Assembly: GCF_900198405.1 (NCBI RefSeq)
Contig: NZ_FZMR01000011.1
Span: forward strand, 1-48,278
Length of the DNA: 48,278 bases
Source of the DNA: Helicobacter cetorum
GTDB taxonomy: Bacteria > Campylobacterota > Campylobacteria > Campylobacterales > Helicobacteraceae
Direction of reading: 5' to 3'
In this document: positions 27,292 to 36,567 of the stretch, one piece after another
Layout of the letters: the number at the start of each line of letters is the position of its first letter
How positions within the stretch are numbered: the first letter of the stretch is position 1
The notes under the pieces: model-generated
What the model saw: only the letters and a program-made list of their open reading frames with translations
Database searches by the model: none
Told to the model about the DNA's origin: nothing
Program-made: the position numbers and the translations under genes

Positions 27292-28351
27292 AACTATTCA
27301 TTACATAATCTATAATCGTTTTAGCACCATTTTGAGCGATTTTATTTTGTAGTTTCTGGCTGATAGTGGCGATATTTTTATTCCCTTGTTCGTCTTTTTG
27401 GTTGAGTTTTCTAACCACTTCAAAGAGTTTTTTAGGTAGCAACTCATTTTGTGGCACGATGTAAGAGAGACTTTCTTTTTCAAATTCTAGGACATTGTGG
27501 TATTGATGGTTATGGCTTGCGAAGGGATAGGGGATAAAAAGCGTGGGTAAGCCATTCGCACACAATTCCCATACGCTACTTGCTCCTGCACGGCTAACAC
27601 ATAAATCTGCTTGCGACATAATTTTAGGCATTTCATGGCTGAAAGCAAACAATTCTATTTGGTCAAGTATGCCTAAATCTTGGTAATACGCACGCATTCT
27701 TTCATAAGCCTCTTTCCCACATTGATGAGAGATTTTAATCCCTTTTTTAGTGAGTTTAGGGGCATTGAGCAAAACAAATTCATTGATGGCTTTTGCCCCT
27801 TGTGAACCGCCTAAGAATAAAATATGCTTGATTTCTGTTCGTGTTCTAGCTAGGTCAAAAAAGGTGTTTTGCACCGGATAGGGGGTTAGGATATGACTGC
27901 CCTTATCCTTGAAGGAATAACTTGAAAACACAGCTTTAGCTCTAGGGGAGAGATAGCGATTGAGTGTGCCTTTAATGGCATTTTGCTCATGGATATAGAG
28001 TGGAGTGTCATTAAGTAGGCTTGCAAAACTCGCAGGACCTGCACTAAAACCGCCTACGCTAATGGTATGGGTGATTTTATGTTTTTTTAAAATCTTTCTT
28101 GCTTTTAAAGTGGCTCTAGCTTGCAAGAATAAAGAGCCTATTTTTTTAAAAAAGCTTTTATTGACAACACCTTGAGTGTTAAAAAAATAGCATGCTTCAA
28201 ATAGGGGGCTATTTTCAAACCATTCTTTATCTTGCCCATAGGTTGAACCCAAGTAAATAGCGCTTATGCCTTGATTTTCTAATTCTAGAGCTAAGGCTTT
28301 AGCGATAGAGAGATGCCCGCCTGTGCCTCCCCCTGTAAGAGCGATTTTCAT
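27290..28351 (-). CDS. murG: MurG, UDP-GlcNAc:lipid I N-acetylglucosaminyltransferase
   Basis: A 353-residue GT-B glycosyltransferase that makes lipid II for peptidoglycan at the inner face of the cytoplasmic membrane. The N-terminal loop is GGGTGGHLSIA, the second glycine loop reads FLGGSQGAKAINEF, and the nucleotide-sugar site has SRAGASSVWELCANGLPTLFIPYP. Length is normal. The downstream side of the operon is fusA (convergent); upstream is fliW only 12 bp away, the H. pylori HP1155-HP1154 order. Confidence 0.96.
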   Translation of the reverse strand: MKIALTGGGTGGHLSIAKALALELENQGISAIYLGSTYGQDKEWFENSPLFEACYFFNTQGVVNKSFFKKIGSLFLQARATLKARKILKKHKITHTISVGGFSAGPASFASLLNDTPLYIHEQNAIKGTLNRYLSPRAKAVFSSYSFKDKGSHILTPYPVQNTFFDLARTRTEIKHILFLGGSQGAKAINEFVLLNAPKLTKKGIKISHQCGKEAYERMRAYYQDLGILDQIELFAFSHEMPKIMSQADLCVSRAGASSVWELCANGLPTLFIPYPFASHNHQYHNVLEFEKESLSYIVPQNELLPKKLFEVVRKLNQKDEQGNKNIATISQKLQNKIAQNGAKTIIDYVMNS

Positions 28352-28363
28352 AGCTTTTAATCC

Positions 28364-28771
28364 TTAAGCTCGTTCTCTTTCTTTTATCACAAAGCTTTTT
28401 AAAGGGTCTCTAAAGCCAAAATCCGGATAATCCATCATAGAGAGAGCTACTTGGGCCCCAAAGCCATTTTTAGGGTTAAAAACTAAGGGGGCTAAGAAAT
28501 TCACCATAGAATCTTCTAAATTTTTTTGTAATACAACCACGCAATACACCTCTACTTTGGAATTTAAATCTAATTCTAGCAGTAATTCTATGTATTTGGG
28601 TATAGTAAAGCTATATTCTCGTAAATAATAGGGGTTAGCTAAGACCATATCTAGCGTGAGATGAGAATTGTTTTGACTAATCAGGCGGCTAAATAGAGGG
28701 TCAATTTTTTCTAAACGCACCTCGTTGATATGCTCAAATCCTAAGATAGGGGCTTTTAAAAAGTAATTCAC
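28364..28771 (-). CDS. fliW: Flagellar assembly factor FliW
   Basis: A 135-residue cytosolic protein of the FliW family, which binds flagellin and/or antagonises CsrA to tie flagellin synthesis to export. Family signs are the start APILGFEHINEVRLEKID, LTLDMVLANPYYLREYSF and the conserved VNFLAPLVFNPKNGFGAQV. Helicobacter has two FliW paralogues; this one, beside murG, corresponds to HP1154 by position. It probably shares a transcript with murG and is divergent from valS. Confidence 0.85.
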   Translation of the reverse strand: MNYFLKAPILGFEHINEVRLEKIDPLFSRLISQNNSHLTLDMVLANPYYLREYSFTIPKYIELLLELDLNSKVEVYCVVVLQKNLEDSMVNFLAPLVFNPKNGFGAQVALSMMDYPDFGFRDPLKSFVIKERERA

Positions 28772-28905
28772 TAGGCTATCCTTTATATTTAATGCTTATG
28801 TTGTTTGTTGTATAATTCAAAAAAAATACGCAACTCATAAGGCGTAAAAGCAAAAGGCATTCCAAAAGTTAAAAAGTTAAGGAATGCTAAAATTACAGGA
28901 TAATG

Positions 28906-31518
28906 ATGAAACAAGACACAAACACCTATCAACCCAAAGAGATAGAAAAAGAGATTTATGAAATTTGCTCTCATAGGGGGTATTTTGAAATTGATGGCAA
29001 TAAAGAAATCCAAGAAAACAAGCATTTTTGCTTGATGATGCCCCCCCCTAATGTTACAGGCGTCTTACACATAGGGCATGCTCTCACTCTAAGCTTACAA
29101 GATATTTTAACTCGCTACAAGCGAATGGATGGTTATAAAACCTTGTATCAACCAGGGCTTGACCATGCAGGCATTGCCACTCAAAATGTTGTAGAAAAGC
29201 AACTTCTAGCTCAAGGGATAAAAAAAGAAGATTTAGGGCGTGAAAAATTTGTAGAAAAAGTTTGGGAATGGAAAGAAAAAAGTGGGGGGGCGATATTAGA
29301 ACAAATGAAGCACTTAGGCGTGAGTGCGGCGTTTTCTAGGACTCGTTTCACTATGGATAAAGGCTTACAAAGAGCGGTGAAAGTGGCGTTTTTGAAATGG
29401 TATGAAAAAGGTCTCATTGCTCAAGATAATTACATGGTGAATTGGTGCACTAAAGATGGAGCGTTGAGTGATATTGAAGTGGAGTATGAAGAGCATAAGG
29501 GGGCGTTATATCACATTAAATACTATTTGGAAAATCAAAAAGATTATTTAGTGGTGGCTACCACACGCCCTGAGACTTTATTTGGTGATAGTGCGGTTAT
29601 GGTAAATCCAAATGATGAGAGATACAAGCATTTAGTAGGGCAAAATGTCATCTTGCCTTTAATCAATCGCACAATTCCCATTATCGCTGATGAGCATGTG
29701 GAAATGGAGTTTGGCACAGGGTGTGTGAAAGTTACTCCAAGCCATGATTTTAACGATTATGAAGTAGGCAAACGCCATCATTTAGAAATGATTAAAATCT
29801 TTGATGAAAAAGGGATTTTAAATGCCCTTTGTGGGGAGTTTGAAAATTTAGAGCGCTTAGTTGCAAGAGTTAAGGTGGTAGAGAAATTAAAAGAATGCGA
29901 ATTATTAGAAAAGATAGAAGAGCATAAGCATCAAGTGGGGCATTGCTATCGTTGTCATAATGTGGTAGAACCTTATGTGTCTAAGCAATGGTTTGTTAAA
30001 CCTGAAATCGCTAAAAACTCTATTGAAAAAATTCAAAAAGGTTTGGCTAAATTCTACCCCCCTAACTGGATAAATAATTACAACGCTTGGATGAGAGAAT
30101 TACGCCCATGGTGTATTAGTAGGCAATTATTTTGGGGGCATCAAATACCGGTTTTTACTTGTGAAAATAACCATCAATTTGTGAGTGTGGATACCCCTTT
30201 ATTTTGTCCTACTTGTAAGAGTGAAAAACTAGAGCAAGATAAAGATGTGCTAGATACTTGGTTTAGCTCAGGGCTATGGGCGTTTTCAACTCTTGGGTGG
30301 GGTCAAGAACAAAGTGATTTGTTTAATGAAAATGATTTAAAAGACTTCTATCCTAATACAACGCTTATTACAGGATTTGACATACTCTTTTTTTGGGTGG
30401 CTAGAATGCTCTTTTGTAGCGAATCGCTTTTGGGCGAATTGCCTTTTAAAGATATTTATTTGCACGCACTGGTTCGAGATGAAAAGGGCGAAAAAATGAG
30501 TAAATCTAAGGGGAATGTGATAGACCCCTTAGAGATGATAGAAAAATATGGTGCGGATAGCTTGCGTTTCACTTTAGCGAATTTGTGTGCGACAGGGCGT
30601 GATATTAAGCTCTCTCAAACGCATTTAGAAAATAACAAGAATTTTGCTAACAAGCTTTTTAATGCGGTAAGTTATTTAAAGCTTAAGAAAGAATCTTTTA
30701 AAGACAGAGAGTACTTGAATGAATATCTTACACCCTTAGGGCGTTATGCGAAATCTCGCTTGAATTTAGCTACAAAAGAAGTGCGTAACACCTTAGATAA
30801 CTATCGTTTTAACGACGCTACGACTTTGTTATACCGCTTTTTATGGGGGGAATTTTGCGATTGGTTCATTGAATTTTCTAAAGTGGAAAATGAATCCATT
30901 GATGAATTAGGGAGTGTGTTAAAAGAGAGTTTAAAACTCTTGCACCCTTTTATGCCTTTTATTAGTGAATTTTTATACCATAGGCTAAGTAACACTAGAT
31001 TAGAAAATGCTCGTTCTATTATGGTTATGCCTTATCCTAAGGATTTAAAGCGAGATGAAAAATTAGAGCGTGAATTTGAAGTGATTAAAGATAGCATTGT
31101 GTCTTTAAGGCGTTTAAAAATCATGCTAGAAGTGCCACCGATTGTTTTAAAAGAAGCAAGCGTGGAGTTAAGAGAGAAATTAGAAAACTTGAAGCGTTTA
31201 GAAAACTACGCTCAAAAATTAGCGAGATTAGAAAAAGTAAGCGTTATTAACTCTAAGCCTTTAAAAAGCGTGAGTGATGTGGGGGAATTGTGTCAAACGC
31301 ATGCGAATTTAGAGAATATTGATGTAAGCCCTTTGATACTTCGCTTAAAAAAGCAACTAGAAAAATTAGAAAAAGAAAAATTAAAGCTCAATTTACACAA
31401 TGAAAATTTTGTGAAAAATGCCCCTAAAAATGTGCTAGAAAAAGCACAAGAGAATTTAAAAACGCTTTTAGAAAAAGAAAGTAAGATTAAGCAAGAATTA
31501 GATTTGCTAGAACAATAA
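28906..31518 (+). CDS. valS: Valyl-tRNA synthetase
   Basis: An 870-residue class I aminoacyl-tRNA synthetase that charges tRNA-Val and edits Thr. HIGH is at residues 55-58, KMSKS at 530-534, and the editing domain has TTRPETLFGDSAV. A C-terminal coiled coil (about 800-870, Leu/Lys/Glu-rich) binds tRNA. ATG 28906 is preferred to ATG 28903 because AGGA then has better spacing. A C8 run encodes Pro just before HIGH but does not break the frame. The signal recognition particle gene ffh begins 13 bp after the stop. Confidence 0.97.
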   Translation: MKQDTNTYQPKEIEKEIYEICSHRGYFEIDGNKEIQENKHFCLMMPPPNVTGVLHIGHALTLSLQDILTRYKRMDGYKTLYQPGLDHAGIATQNVVEKQLLAQGIKKEDLGREKFVEKVWEWKEKSGGAILEQMKHLGVSAAFSRTRFTMDKGLQRAVKVAFLKWYEKGLIAQDNYMVNWCTKDGALSDIEVEYEEHKGALYHIKYYLENQKDYLVVATTRPETLFGDSAVMVNPNDERYKHLVGQNVILPLINRTIPIIADEHVEMEFGTGCVKVTPSHDFNDYEVGKRHHLEMIKIFDEKGILNALCGEFENLERLVARVKVVEKLKECELLEKIEEHKHQVGHCYRCHNVVEPYVSKQWFVKPEIAKNSIEKIQKGLAKFYPPNWINNYNAWMRELRPWCISRQLFWGHQIPVFTCENNHQFVSVDTPLFCPTCKSEKLEQDKDVLDTWFSSGLWAFSTLGWGQEQSDLFNENDLKDFYPNTTLITGFDILFFWVARMLFCSESLLGELPFKDIYLHALVRDEKGEKMSKSKGNVIDPLEMIEKYGADSLRFTLANLCATGRDIKLSQTHLENNKNFANKLFNAVSYLKLKKESFKDREYLNEYLTPLGRYAKSRLNLATKEVRNTLDNYRFNDATTLLYRFLWGEFCDWFIEFSKVENESIDELGSVLKESLKLLHPFMPFISEFLYHRLSNTRLENARSIMVMPYPKDLKRDEKLEREFEVIKDSIVSLRRLKIMLEVPPIVLKEASVELREKLENLKRLENYAQKLARLEKVSVINSKPLKSVSDVGELCQTHANLENIDVSPLILRLKKQLEKLEKEKLKLNLHNENFVKNAPKNVLEKAQENLKTLLEKESKIKQELDLLEQ

Positions 31519-31531
31519 TGGAAGGATAAAA

Positions 31532-32878
31532 ATGTTTCAGGCATTAAGTGATGGGTTTAAAAATGCGTTAAATAAAATCCGCTTTCAAGATGATGAAAAA
31601 GCGCTTGATAGGGCGTTAGATGAATTGAAAAAAACGCTTTTAAGAAATGATGTGCATCATAAAGTCGCTAGAGAGCTATTAAAAAAGGTGGAATCTCAAA
31701 CTAAGGCTAATGGCATTGGCAAGCAACAATTTTTAGACGCTTTAGAAAAAAGCCTATTAGAGATTTTAAGCACCAAAGGTAGTAGTGGTTTTACTTTTGC
31801 TAACACGCCCCCAACAGTTGTTTTAATGGCAGGTTTACAAGGAAGTGGTAAGACAACCACCACTGCTAAACTCGCTTACTATTTAAAAACTAAGAATAAA
31901 AAAGTGCTTTTATGTGCATGTGATTTGCAACGCCTAGCGGCTGTGGAGCAATTAAAGGTTTTAGGCGAACAGGTGGGTGTAGAAGTCTTTTATGAAGAAA
32001 ATAAAAGCGTTAAAGAAATCGCACAAAATGCCTTAAAAAGAGCTAAAGAAGCACAATTTGATGTGCTGATTGTAGATAGTGCGGGGCGTTTAGCTATTGA
32101 TAAAGAGCTTATGAATGAATTAAAAGAAGTTAAAGAAATCTTAAACCCCCATGAAGTGTTATATGTGGCAGACGCATTAAGCGGGCAAGATGGCGTAAAA
32201 AGTGCTAATACTTTTAATGAAGAAATAGGTGTTAGTGGGGTGGTTTTAAGCAAGTTTGATAGCGATTCTAAGGGGGGTATTGCATTAGGTATTACTTATC
32301 AATTAGGCTTACCCTTACGCTTTATTGGAAGCGGAGAAAAAATCCCTGATTTAGATGTGTTTGTGCCTGAAAGAATTGTAGGGCGTTTAATGGGGGCTGG
32401 AGATATACTCTCACTAGCTGAAAAAACCGCAAGCGTTTTAAACCCTAATGAAGCCAAAGATTTGAGTAAAAAGCTCAAAAAAGGGCAATTCACTTTCAAT
32501 GACTTTTTAAATCAAATTGAAAAAGTTAAAAAATTAGGCTCTATGAGTTCATTAATTTCTATGATTCCAGGCTTAGGGAATATGGCAAACGCCTTAAAAG
32601 ACACGGATTTAGAAAATTCCTTAGAAGTGAAAAAAATCAAGGCCATGGTTAATTCTATGACTAAAAAAGAGCAAGAAAACCCAGATATTTTAAATGGTAG
32701 CAGAAGAAAGAGAATTGCTTTAGGGAGTGGCTTAGAAGTATCTGAAATCAATCGCATTATCAAGCGATTTGACCAAGCAAGCAAAATGGCAAAACGCCTA
32801 AGCAATAAAAAAGGTATTAGTGATTTGATGAACTTAATGAGCCAAGCTAAAAATCAAATGCCCCCTAAAATGCGTTAA
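31532..32878 (+). CDS. ffh: Signal recognition particle protein Ffh
   Basis: A 448-residue GTPase that binds 4.5S RNA and signal peptides and targets nascent membrane proteins. N domain (1-90), G domain with P-loop GLQGSGKTTTTAKLA from G101, DSAGR, SKFDSDSKGG, and a C-terminal M domain (SSLISMIPG, Met-rich end LMSQAKNQMPPKMR). A hairpin overlapping the 3' end precedes rpsP. GGAAGGAT precedes ATG 31532. Confidence 0.97.
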   Translation: MFQALSDGFKNALNKIRFQDDEKALDRALDELKKTLLRNDVHHKVARELLKKVESQTKANGIGKQQFLDALEKSLLEILSTKGSSGFTFANTPPTVVLMAGLQGSGKTTTTAKLAYYLKTKNKKVLLCACDLQRLAAVEQLKVLGEQVGVEVFYEENKSVKEIAQNALKRAKEAQFDVLIVDSAGRLAIDKELMNELKEVKEILNPHEVLYVADALSGQDGVKSANTFNEEIGVSGVVLSKFDSDSKGGIALGITYQLGLPLRFIGSGEKIPDLDVFVPERIVGRLMGAGDILSLAEKTASVLNPNEAKDLSKKLKKGQFTFNDFLNQIEKVKKLGSMSSLISMIPGLGNMANALKDTDLENSLEVKKIKAMVNSMTKKEQENPDILNGSRRKRIALGSGLEVSEINRIIKRFDQASKMAKRLSNKKGISDLMNLMSQAKNQMPPKMR

Positions 32879-32904
32879 GGTTTAAGCATATTTTAGGGGC
32901 TTTT
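32861..32904 (+). terminator. Terminator overlapping the 3' end of ffh
   Basis: CCCCCTAAAATGC at 32861-32873 pairs with GCATATTTTAGGGG at 32886-32899 (two-base bulge), followed by CTTTTATTG. It starts inside the last codons of ffh. A TATAAT for rpsP follows directly. Confidence 0.6.
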
Positions 32905-32908
32905 ATTG

Positions 32909-32914
32909 TATAAT
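32909..32914 (+). promoter_or_regulatory. -10 promoter element for the rpsP operon
   Basis: Perfect TATAAT preceded by TTG, 38 bp before the rpsP ATG and directly after the ffh terminator. This placement suggests that rpsP-khpA-rimM-trmD-rplS has its own start. Confidence 0.6.
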
Positions 32915-32951
32915 CTCAAATTTAACACGAATATTTTAGGAGATTTTTATA

Positions 32952-33182
32952 ATGACAGTCATTAGACTCACTCGCATTGGAAGAAAGAAAAAGCCTTTTT
33001 ACAGAGTGGTGGTAACCGATTCTAGAAAACGAAGAGATGGGGGCTGGATTGAATCTATTGGGTATTACAACCCTTTAAGCGAGCCTAAGGATATTAAGAT
33101 TGATATGGAGCGTTTGAATTATTGGAAAGGTGTGGGGGCTAAAATGAGTGAGAGAGTGGAAAAACTTTCTCAAAAAGCCTAA
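32952..33182 (+). CDS. rpsP: 30S ribosomal protein S16
   Basis: A 76-residue small-subunit protein starting [21 protein letters not shown], the S16 signature. TTAGGAG precedes ATG 32952. First gene of the rpsP-khpA-rimM-trmD-rplS operon, an order kept across bacteria. Confidence 0.98.
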   Translation: MTVIRLTRIGRKKKPFYRVVVTDSRKRRDGGWIESIGYYNPLSEPKDIKIDMERLNYWKGVGAKMSERVEKLSQKA

Positions 33183-33198
33183 GGTCTTATGAGATTAA

Positions 33199-33537
33199 AT
33201 GCACGAATTAGATTCTCTCAAAACGCCTTTTTCTCAAGCTGAATGCAAGGACTATTCGCATTGTGTGGCGACTTTTTTAGAAAAATATCTCAAAAAAGTC
33301 GTGCGTTTCCCCCAAGTTTTGAGTGTAGAGCATACGCTTTTAGAAGATAAAGTCAAGCAAATCGCCATTTATACCCACCCCTTAGACATGGGGCATGTGA
33401 TTGGTAAAGAAGGCAAAATGGTGAGTGCGATTAAGGCGTTTGTTTCAGGTGTGAAAGCTAAAGATGGGTTTTCTTATAAAATAGTTGTTTTTGCTAGTAA
33501 AAACCCTTATGTTTTAGGTGATGAAACGCTTTCTTAA
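33199..33537 (+). CDS. khpA: KH-domain RNA-binding protein KhpA
   Basis: A 112-residue RNA-binding protein. The KH GxxG loop reads GKEG in HVIGKEGKMVSAIKAFV. KhpA proteins bind many RNAs, often with KhpB, and their genes lie between rpsP and rimM as here. An N-terminal stretch of about 30 residues precedes the core. Its stop overlaps the rimM start by one base, so translation is likely coupled. Confidence 0.88.
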   Translation: MHELDSLKTPFSQAECKDYSHCVATFLEKYLKKVVRFPQVLSVEHTLLEDKVKQIAIYTHPLDMGHVIGKEGKMVSAIKAFVSGVKAKDGFSYKIVVFASKNPYVLGDETLS

Positions 33538-34082
33538 TGCTCTTAGTCGGTAAAATTGGTAAAAGTGTGGGGCTTAATGGGGGGTTGAAACTCCATTTAG
33601 AGAGTGATTTTCCTGAGTGCTTGAAAAAGGGCGTTAGGGTTAGCATCGCTCCCTTAAATGCCTTATCTCGCACTTCTTCTTTTAAAGATTATATCATTCA
33701 TTCTTATGAGCATGCTAAAAACTTGCTATTCTTAGAAAATATAAAAACGCTTGAAATGGCTAAAAAACTTACTAACTTGGGGCTTTTTATGAGTGAAACA
33801 GAGAGCAAGAAACTCTGTGTTTTGAAAGAAGGTGAGTTTTTTTATTGTGATTTAGTGGGACTTAGTATTGTTGAAGAAAATGAAGTTTTAGGCGAAGTGG
33901 TAGAAATCCAAAGGATTTCTCAAATTGACTATTTTATTGTAAAAACCACGCTTGGCTTGGTTGAAAAAAATTTGGCTAAGACTTTTTTAATCCCTTATAG
34001 AGATTTTTATATTAAAGAAATTATTTTGCAAGACAAAAAGATAATAACAAGCCATGCAAAAATGCTTTTAGAGACAAGTTAA
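33537..34082 (+). CDS. rimM: Ribosome maturation factor RimM
   Basis: A 181-residue 16S rRNA maturation factor that binds S19 in the 30S head. N-terminal barrel starts LLVGKIGKSVGLNGGLKLHL; the second barrel has EGEFFYCDLVGLSI. It overlaps the khpA stop codon by one base and abuts trmD directly, the normal operon layout. Confidence 0.95.
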   Translation: MLLVGKIGKSVGLNGGLKLHLESDFPECLKKGVRVSIAPLNALSRTSSFKDYIIHSYEHAKNLLFLENIKTLEMAKKLTNLGLFMSETESKKLCVLKEGEFFYCDLVGLSIVEENEVLGEVVEIQRISQIDYFIVKTTLGLVEKNLAKTFLIPYRDFYIKEIILQDKKIITSHAKMLLETS

Positions 34083-34772
34083 GTGAAATTTAGTGTTTTT
34101 ACTCTTTTCCCACAGCTCGTGTTACCTTATTTTCAAGACTCCATTTTAAAAAGAGCGTTAGAAAAAAATCTTTTTGAATTAGAAGTATTAAATCTTAGAG
34201 ATTTTAGCACAAACAAGTATCAAAAAGCCGACCATACCTTAATAGGTGGGGGTGCAGGACAAATTTTAGACCCTGAGATGATAGAAAACGCCCTAAATTC
34301 TATTAAAACCCCCAAGCACACGATTTTTTTAAGTGCTGTAGGTAAGCCTTTTAAGCAAATGGATGCGATGCGTTTAGCTCAAAAAAAGCATGTGGTTTTA
34401 GTGTGTGGGCGATATGATGGCATTGATGAAAGAGCTATAGAACTTAATGCTGATGAAGTCTTTTCTCTAGGCGATTTTATTTTAACAGGCGGTGAGCTTG
34501 GGGCGTTATGCTTGATAGATAGTGTCGCTCGTCAAATTCAAGGGGTCTTAGGTAACGCTCAATCTTTAGAGAATGAGAGTTTTGAAAATAACTCTTTAGA
34601 AGCCCCTAATTTTGCTAACGCACCCTTTAAATCAAAAGAAATCAATAAAATTCCTGCACCTTTAGAATATTCTAAAGGAAATCATGCTAAAATCAAGCAA
34701 CTAAAACTTGATTTGTCAAAGTTAAGGACAAAGTTTCATCGCCTTGATTTATTTAGTCAGCACAAATCATAA
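34083..34772 (+). CDS. trmD: tRNA (guanine-N1)-methyltransferase TrmD
   Basis: A 229-residue SPOUT methyltransferase that makes m1G37 in tRNA. Starts FSVFTLFPQLVLPYF; the knot and AdoMet site read VCGRYDGIDERAI and SLGDFILTGGELGAL. GTG start at 34083 directly after the rimM stop. The C-terminal domain is present though the linker (ENESFENNSLEAPN) is Asn-rich. 21 bp before rplS. Confidence 0.97.
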   Translation: MKFSVFTLFPQLVLPYFQDSILKRALEKNLFELEVLNLRDFSTNKYQKADHTLIGGGAGQILDPEMIENALNSIKTPKHTIFLSAVGKPFKQMDAMRLAQKKHVVLVCGRYDGIDERAIELNADEVFSLGDFILTGGELGALCLIDSVARQIQGVLGNAQSLENESFENNSLEAPNFANAPFKSKEINKIPAPLEYSKGNHAKIKQLKLDLSKLRTKFHRLDLFSQHKS

Positions 34773-34793
34773 AATTTACATTAAGGAAAACAG

Positions 34794-35150
34794 ATGAAAA
34801 ACCGCTACATTCAGCAGTTTGAAGACGCTCAATTAAAAGATAAAGCCATGCCGCAATTCAAAGCGGGCGACACTTTAAGACTTGGTATCACCATTAAAGA
34901 AGGCGAAAAAACACGGACACAATATTTTGAAGGCGTGTGTATTGCTATTAGGGGTAATGGTGTGGATAAGACTTTTTGTGTGCGTAAAATGGGGGCTAAC
35001 AATATCGGCGTAGAGAAAATCTTTCCTTTCTATAGTGAGAGTTTAGCGAGTGTTGAAGTGTTACGCATCGGTAGAGTGCGTCGTGCGAAGCTTTATTACT
35101 TGCGTGATAGAAGGGGTAAAGCAGCTAGAATTAAGGAAGTGCGTAAGTAG
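34794..35150 (+). CDS. rplS: 50S ribosomal protein L19
   Basis: A 118-residue large-subunit protein at the 30S-50S interface. Contains [20 protein letters not shown] and the L19 end [24 protein letters not shown] precedes ATG 34794. Last gene of the operon, with a clear terminator 40 bp after the stop. Confidence 0.98.
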   Translation: MKNRYIQQFEDAQLKDKAMPQFKAGDTLRLGITIKEGEKTRTQYFEGVCIAIRGNGVDKTFCVRKMGANNIGVEKIFPFYSESLASVEVLRIGRVRRAKLYYLRDRRGKAARIKEVRK

Positions 35151-35189
35151 TTTTTCTTAAACTCGCTTGAGCGTTCTATAAAATTTCTT

Positions 35190-35218
35190 AAACCCCTAAA
35201 GGTATTTTTTAGGGGTTT
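35190..35218 (+). terminator. Rho-independent terminator after rplS
   Basis: Perfect 11-bp stem AAACCCCTAAA / TTTAGGGGTTT with loop GGTATTT, followed by CTCTTATCTTT. It ends the rpsP-rplS operon. Confidence 0.8.
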
Positions 35219-36301
35219 CTCTTATCTTTGGTAATTTTTAATAGGCTCTATTTGCAAATGGTGTTGTTTTTTGAACTAATGACAAAAAGAGTTTGTAATA
35301 GCAATTGTGAGGCAAGGCAATAATTCTTAAGCAATACAAAAATATAAAAGGAATTAAGTGCCTTTTATTTTTTGAAGTGTGGGGACTTTAAAAAAACTAG
35401 GCTCTGTTAAAACATTGTATTGACAGCTTGTCTTTTTTAATAATATTATTAATATAATATAAAAAATATTTTATAAAAAAGAGTTTTTAATTCTTTTTAA
35501 AAATTAGTATTTATTATATTAAAGTTTATTTGATTAAACTCTATTTTGTTATTTTTAAAACACCAATACTTTGTTTAAAAATAGCTAAAAACTAAATGTC
35601 TTTTAAAGCAAGGGTTTTGATGTGGGAAGGAGTATCAGCGAGCGTTATTAAAAAGTGCTAAACGCACTTTTAATAAACAACGAATAAAAACATAAGTCTT
35701 TTAGCCACCCTAAGATGTCTTTTGAAAATAAGTAAAATTTTAAAAAAGCAAATACAAGTTAGCAAATAAAAGAAACGCAAAAAATAAAAGTTTTTAATTA
35801 TATATATTTGATCTAAAATAACACCTATCAATATTTTTAACAAGTAGAGCCTTTTTAATATTAAGAATAGTTTTTTATTTTTGACTTTTTCTTAGTTCTG
35901 TTAGGCATGTTTTGATGCTTTGCATTTAAAAAAGTCTTTGAGCATTTGTTTGTTGAATGGCATATTTAAGAACTATAGGGCATTTGACTGCAAGACTTGT
36001 TTAACACTTGAAAACAATAATTTTTAGAAACTGCTAATCATTTTTAATAAGGCTTTGTAAGACTTATGAATTTTTACAATTAATCAATGGTTTATAAGCC
36101 TAAAAAAGGGATTTCAATTAAATCTTAGTAATTTTATATCTTATTATCAGTCATACAAAGAGATATTTTAGTCTAGGGGTATTTGAATTGGTGGTGGGAT
36201 TATTTTTTAAGTCATGTTTTTCTAATATTTATTTTTAATCTTGTAATTTTAGCCAAAGTTATTCGTATAGAAAGCTTTTTATTGTTGTTCTGTTGGCATT
36301 G
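35219..36301. other. Long AT-rich non-coding region
   Basis: About 1.1 kb without an open frame that I can support. It contains a promoter-like TTGACA (35420-35425) with TATTAT 18 bp downstream (35444-35449) and a strong hairpin at 35645-35676. It could hold a small RNA, decayed genes or both; nothing is recognisable as a protein remnant. Confidence 0.6.
35645..35676. other. Strong hairpin in non-coding region
   Basis: TTATTAAAAAGTGC (35645-35658) pairs with GCACTTTTAATAA (35664-35676) with one bulged A and loop TAAAC. It lies about 200 bp after a promoter-like pair, so it could be the terminator of a small transcript. Confidence 0.45.
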
Positions 36302-36324
36302 TTTTTTTTTTTTTTTGATATAAT
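36302..36324 (+). promoter_or_regulatory. T15 tract abutting an extended -10 promoter
   Basis: Fifteen T (36302-36316) run directly into GATATAAT, whose last T of the tract and the next G make a TGn-TATAAT extended -10 (36316-36324). Start of transcription is expected near 36331, about 48 bp before the small gene at 36379. Changes in T number would alter spacing upstream of -10, as known for H. pylori phase-variable promoters. Confidence 0.7.
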
Positions 36325-36378
36325 AAACATTTTTCAATTTTTGAAAAAATTTATTATTGTATTTATAAAGGAGTTGTT

Positions 36379-36561
36379 ATGAAGTTTGTAGTCGGCATGC
36401 TTAGTGTTGTTGTGGTGGTATTTTTGGGTTTTGAGTTTAAAAAGCATCAAACTCATGGCAAAATGGTTTTGAAAAATTTAGAAGAACAAGATAGAAATAT
36501 TGAGCAGTTACTAGAAGACATCAATCGTTTGGAGCGTGCATTGACTGCTTTAAAGCATTAG
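36379..36561 (+). CDS. Small membrane-anchored coiled-coil protein, 60 residues
   Basis: Not a family I recognise. The N-terminus MKFVVGMLSVVVVVFLGFEF is one hydrophobic helix (inner-membrane anchor or signal), followed by a Lys/His-rich turn and a heptad-like helix NLEEQDRNIEQLLEDINRLE. I accept it as real because it has a strong AAGGAG ribosome binding site, an extended -10 promoter about 50 bp upstream and a perfect hairpin after the stop. The layout of a short anchor plus coiled coil is seen in proteins that pair with larger membrane partners; no partner is adjacent. It stands alone between non-coding DNA and the EamA gene. Confidence 0.7.
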   Translation: MKFVVGMLSVVVVVFLGFEFKKHQTHGKMVLKNLEEQDRNIEQLLEDINRLERALTALKH

Positions 36562-36567
36562 TGTTGG

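Noticed and set aside
28789-29025. Minus-strand hydrophobic frame opposite the start of valS
   Set aside because: It is the antisense shadow of valS and of its promoter region, with no separate start signal.
29041-29048. C8 run, and a G8 run near 29284, inside valS
   Set aside because: Both fall in an essential gene whose frame is intact on each side and encode ordinary Pro and Gly codons, so phase variation would be lethal.
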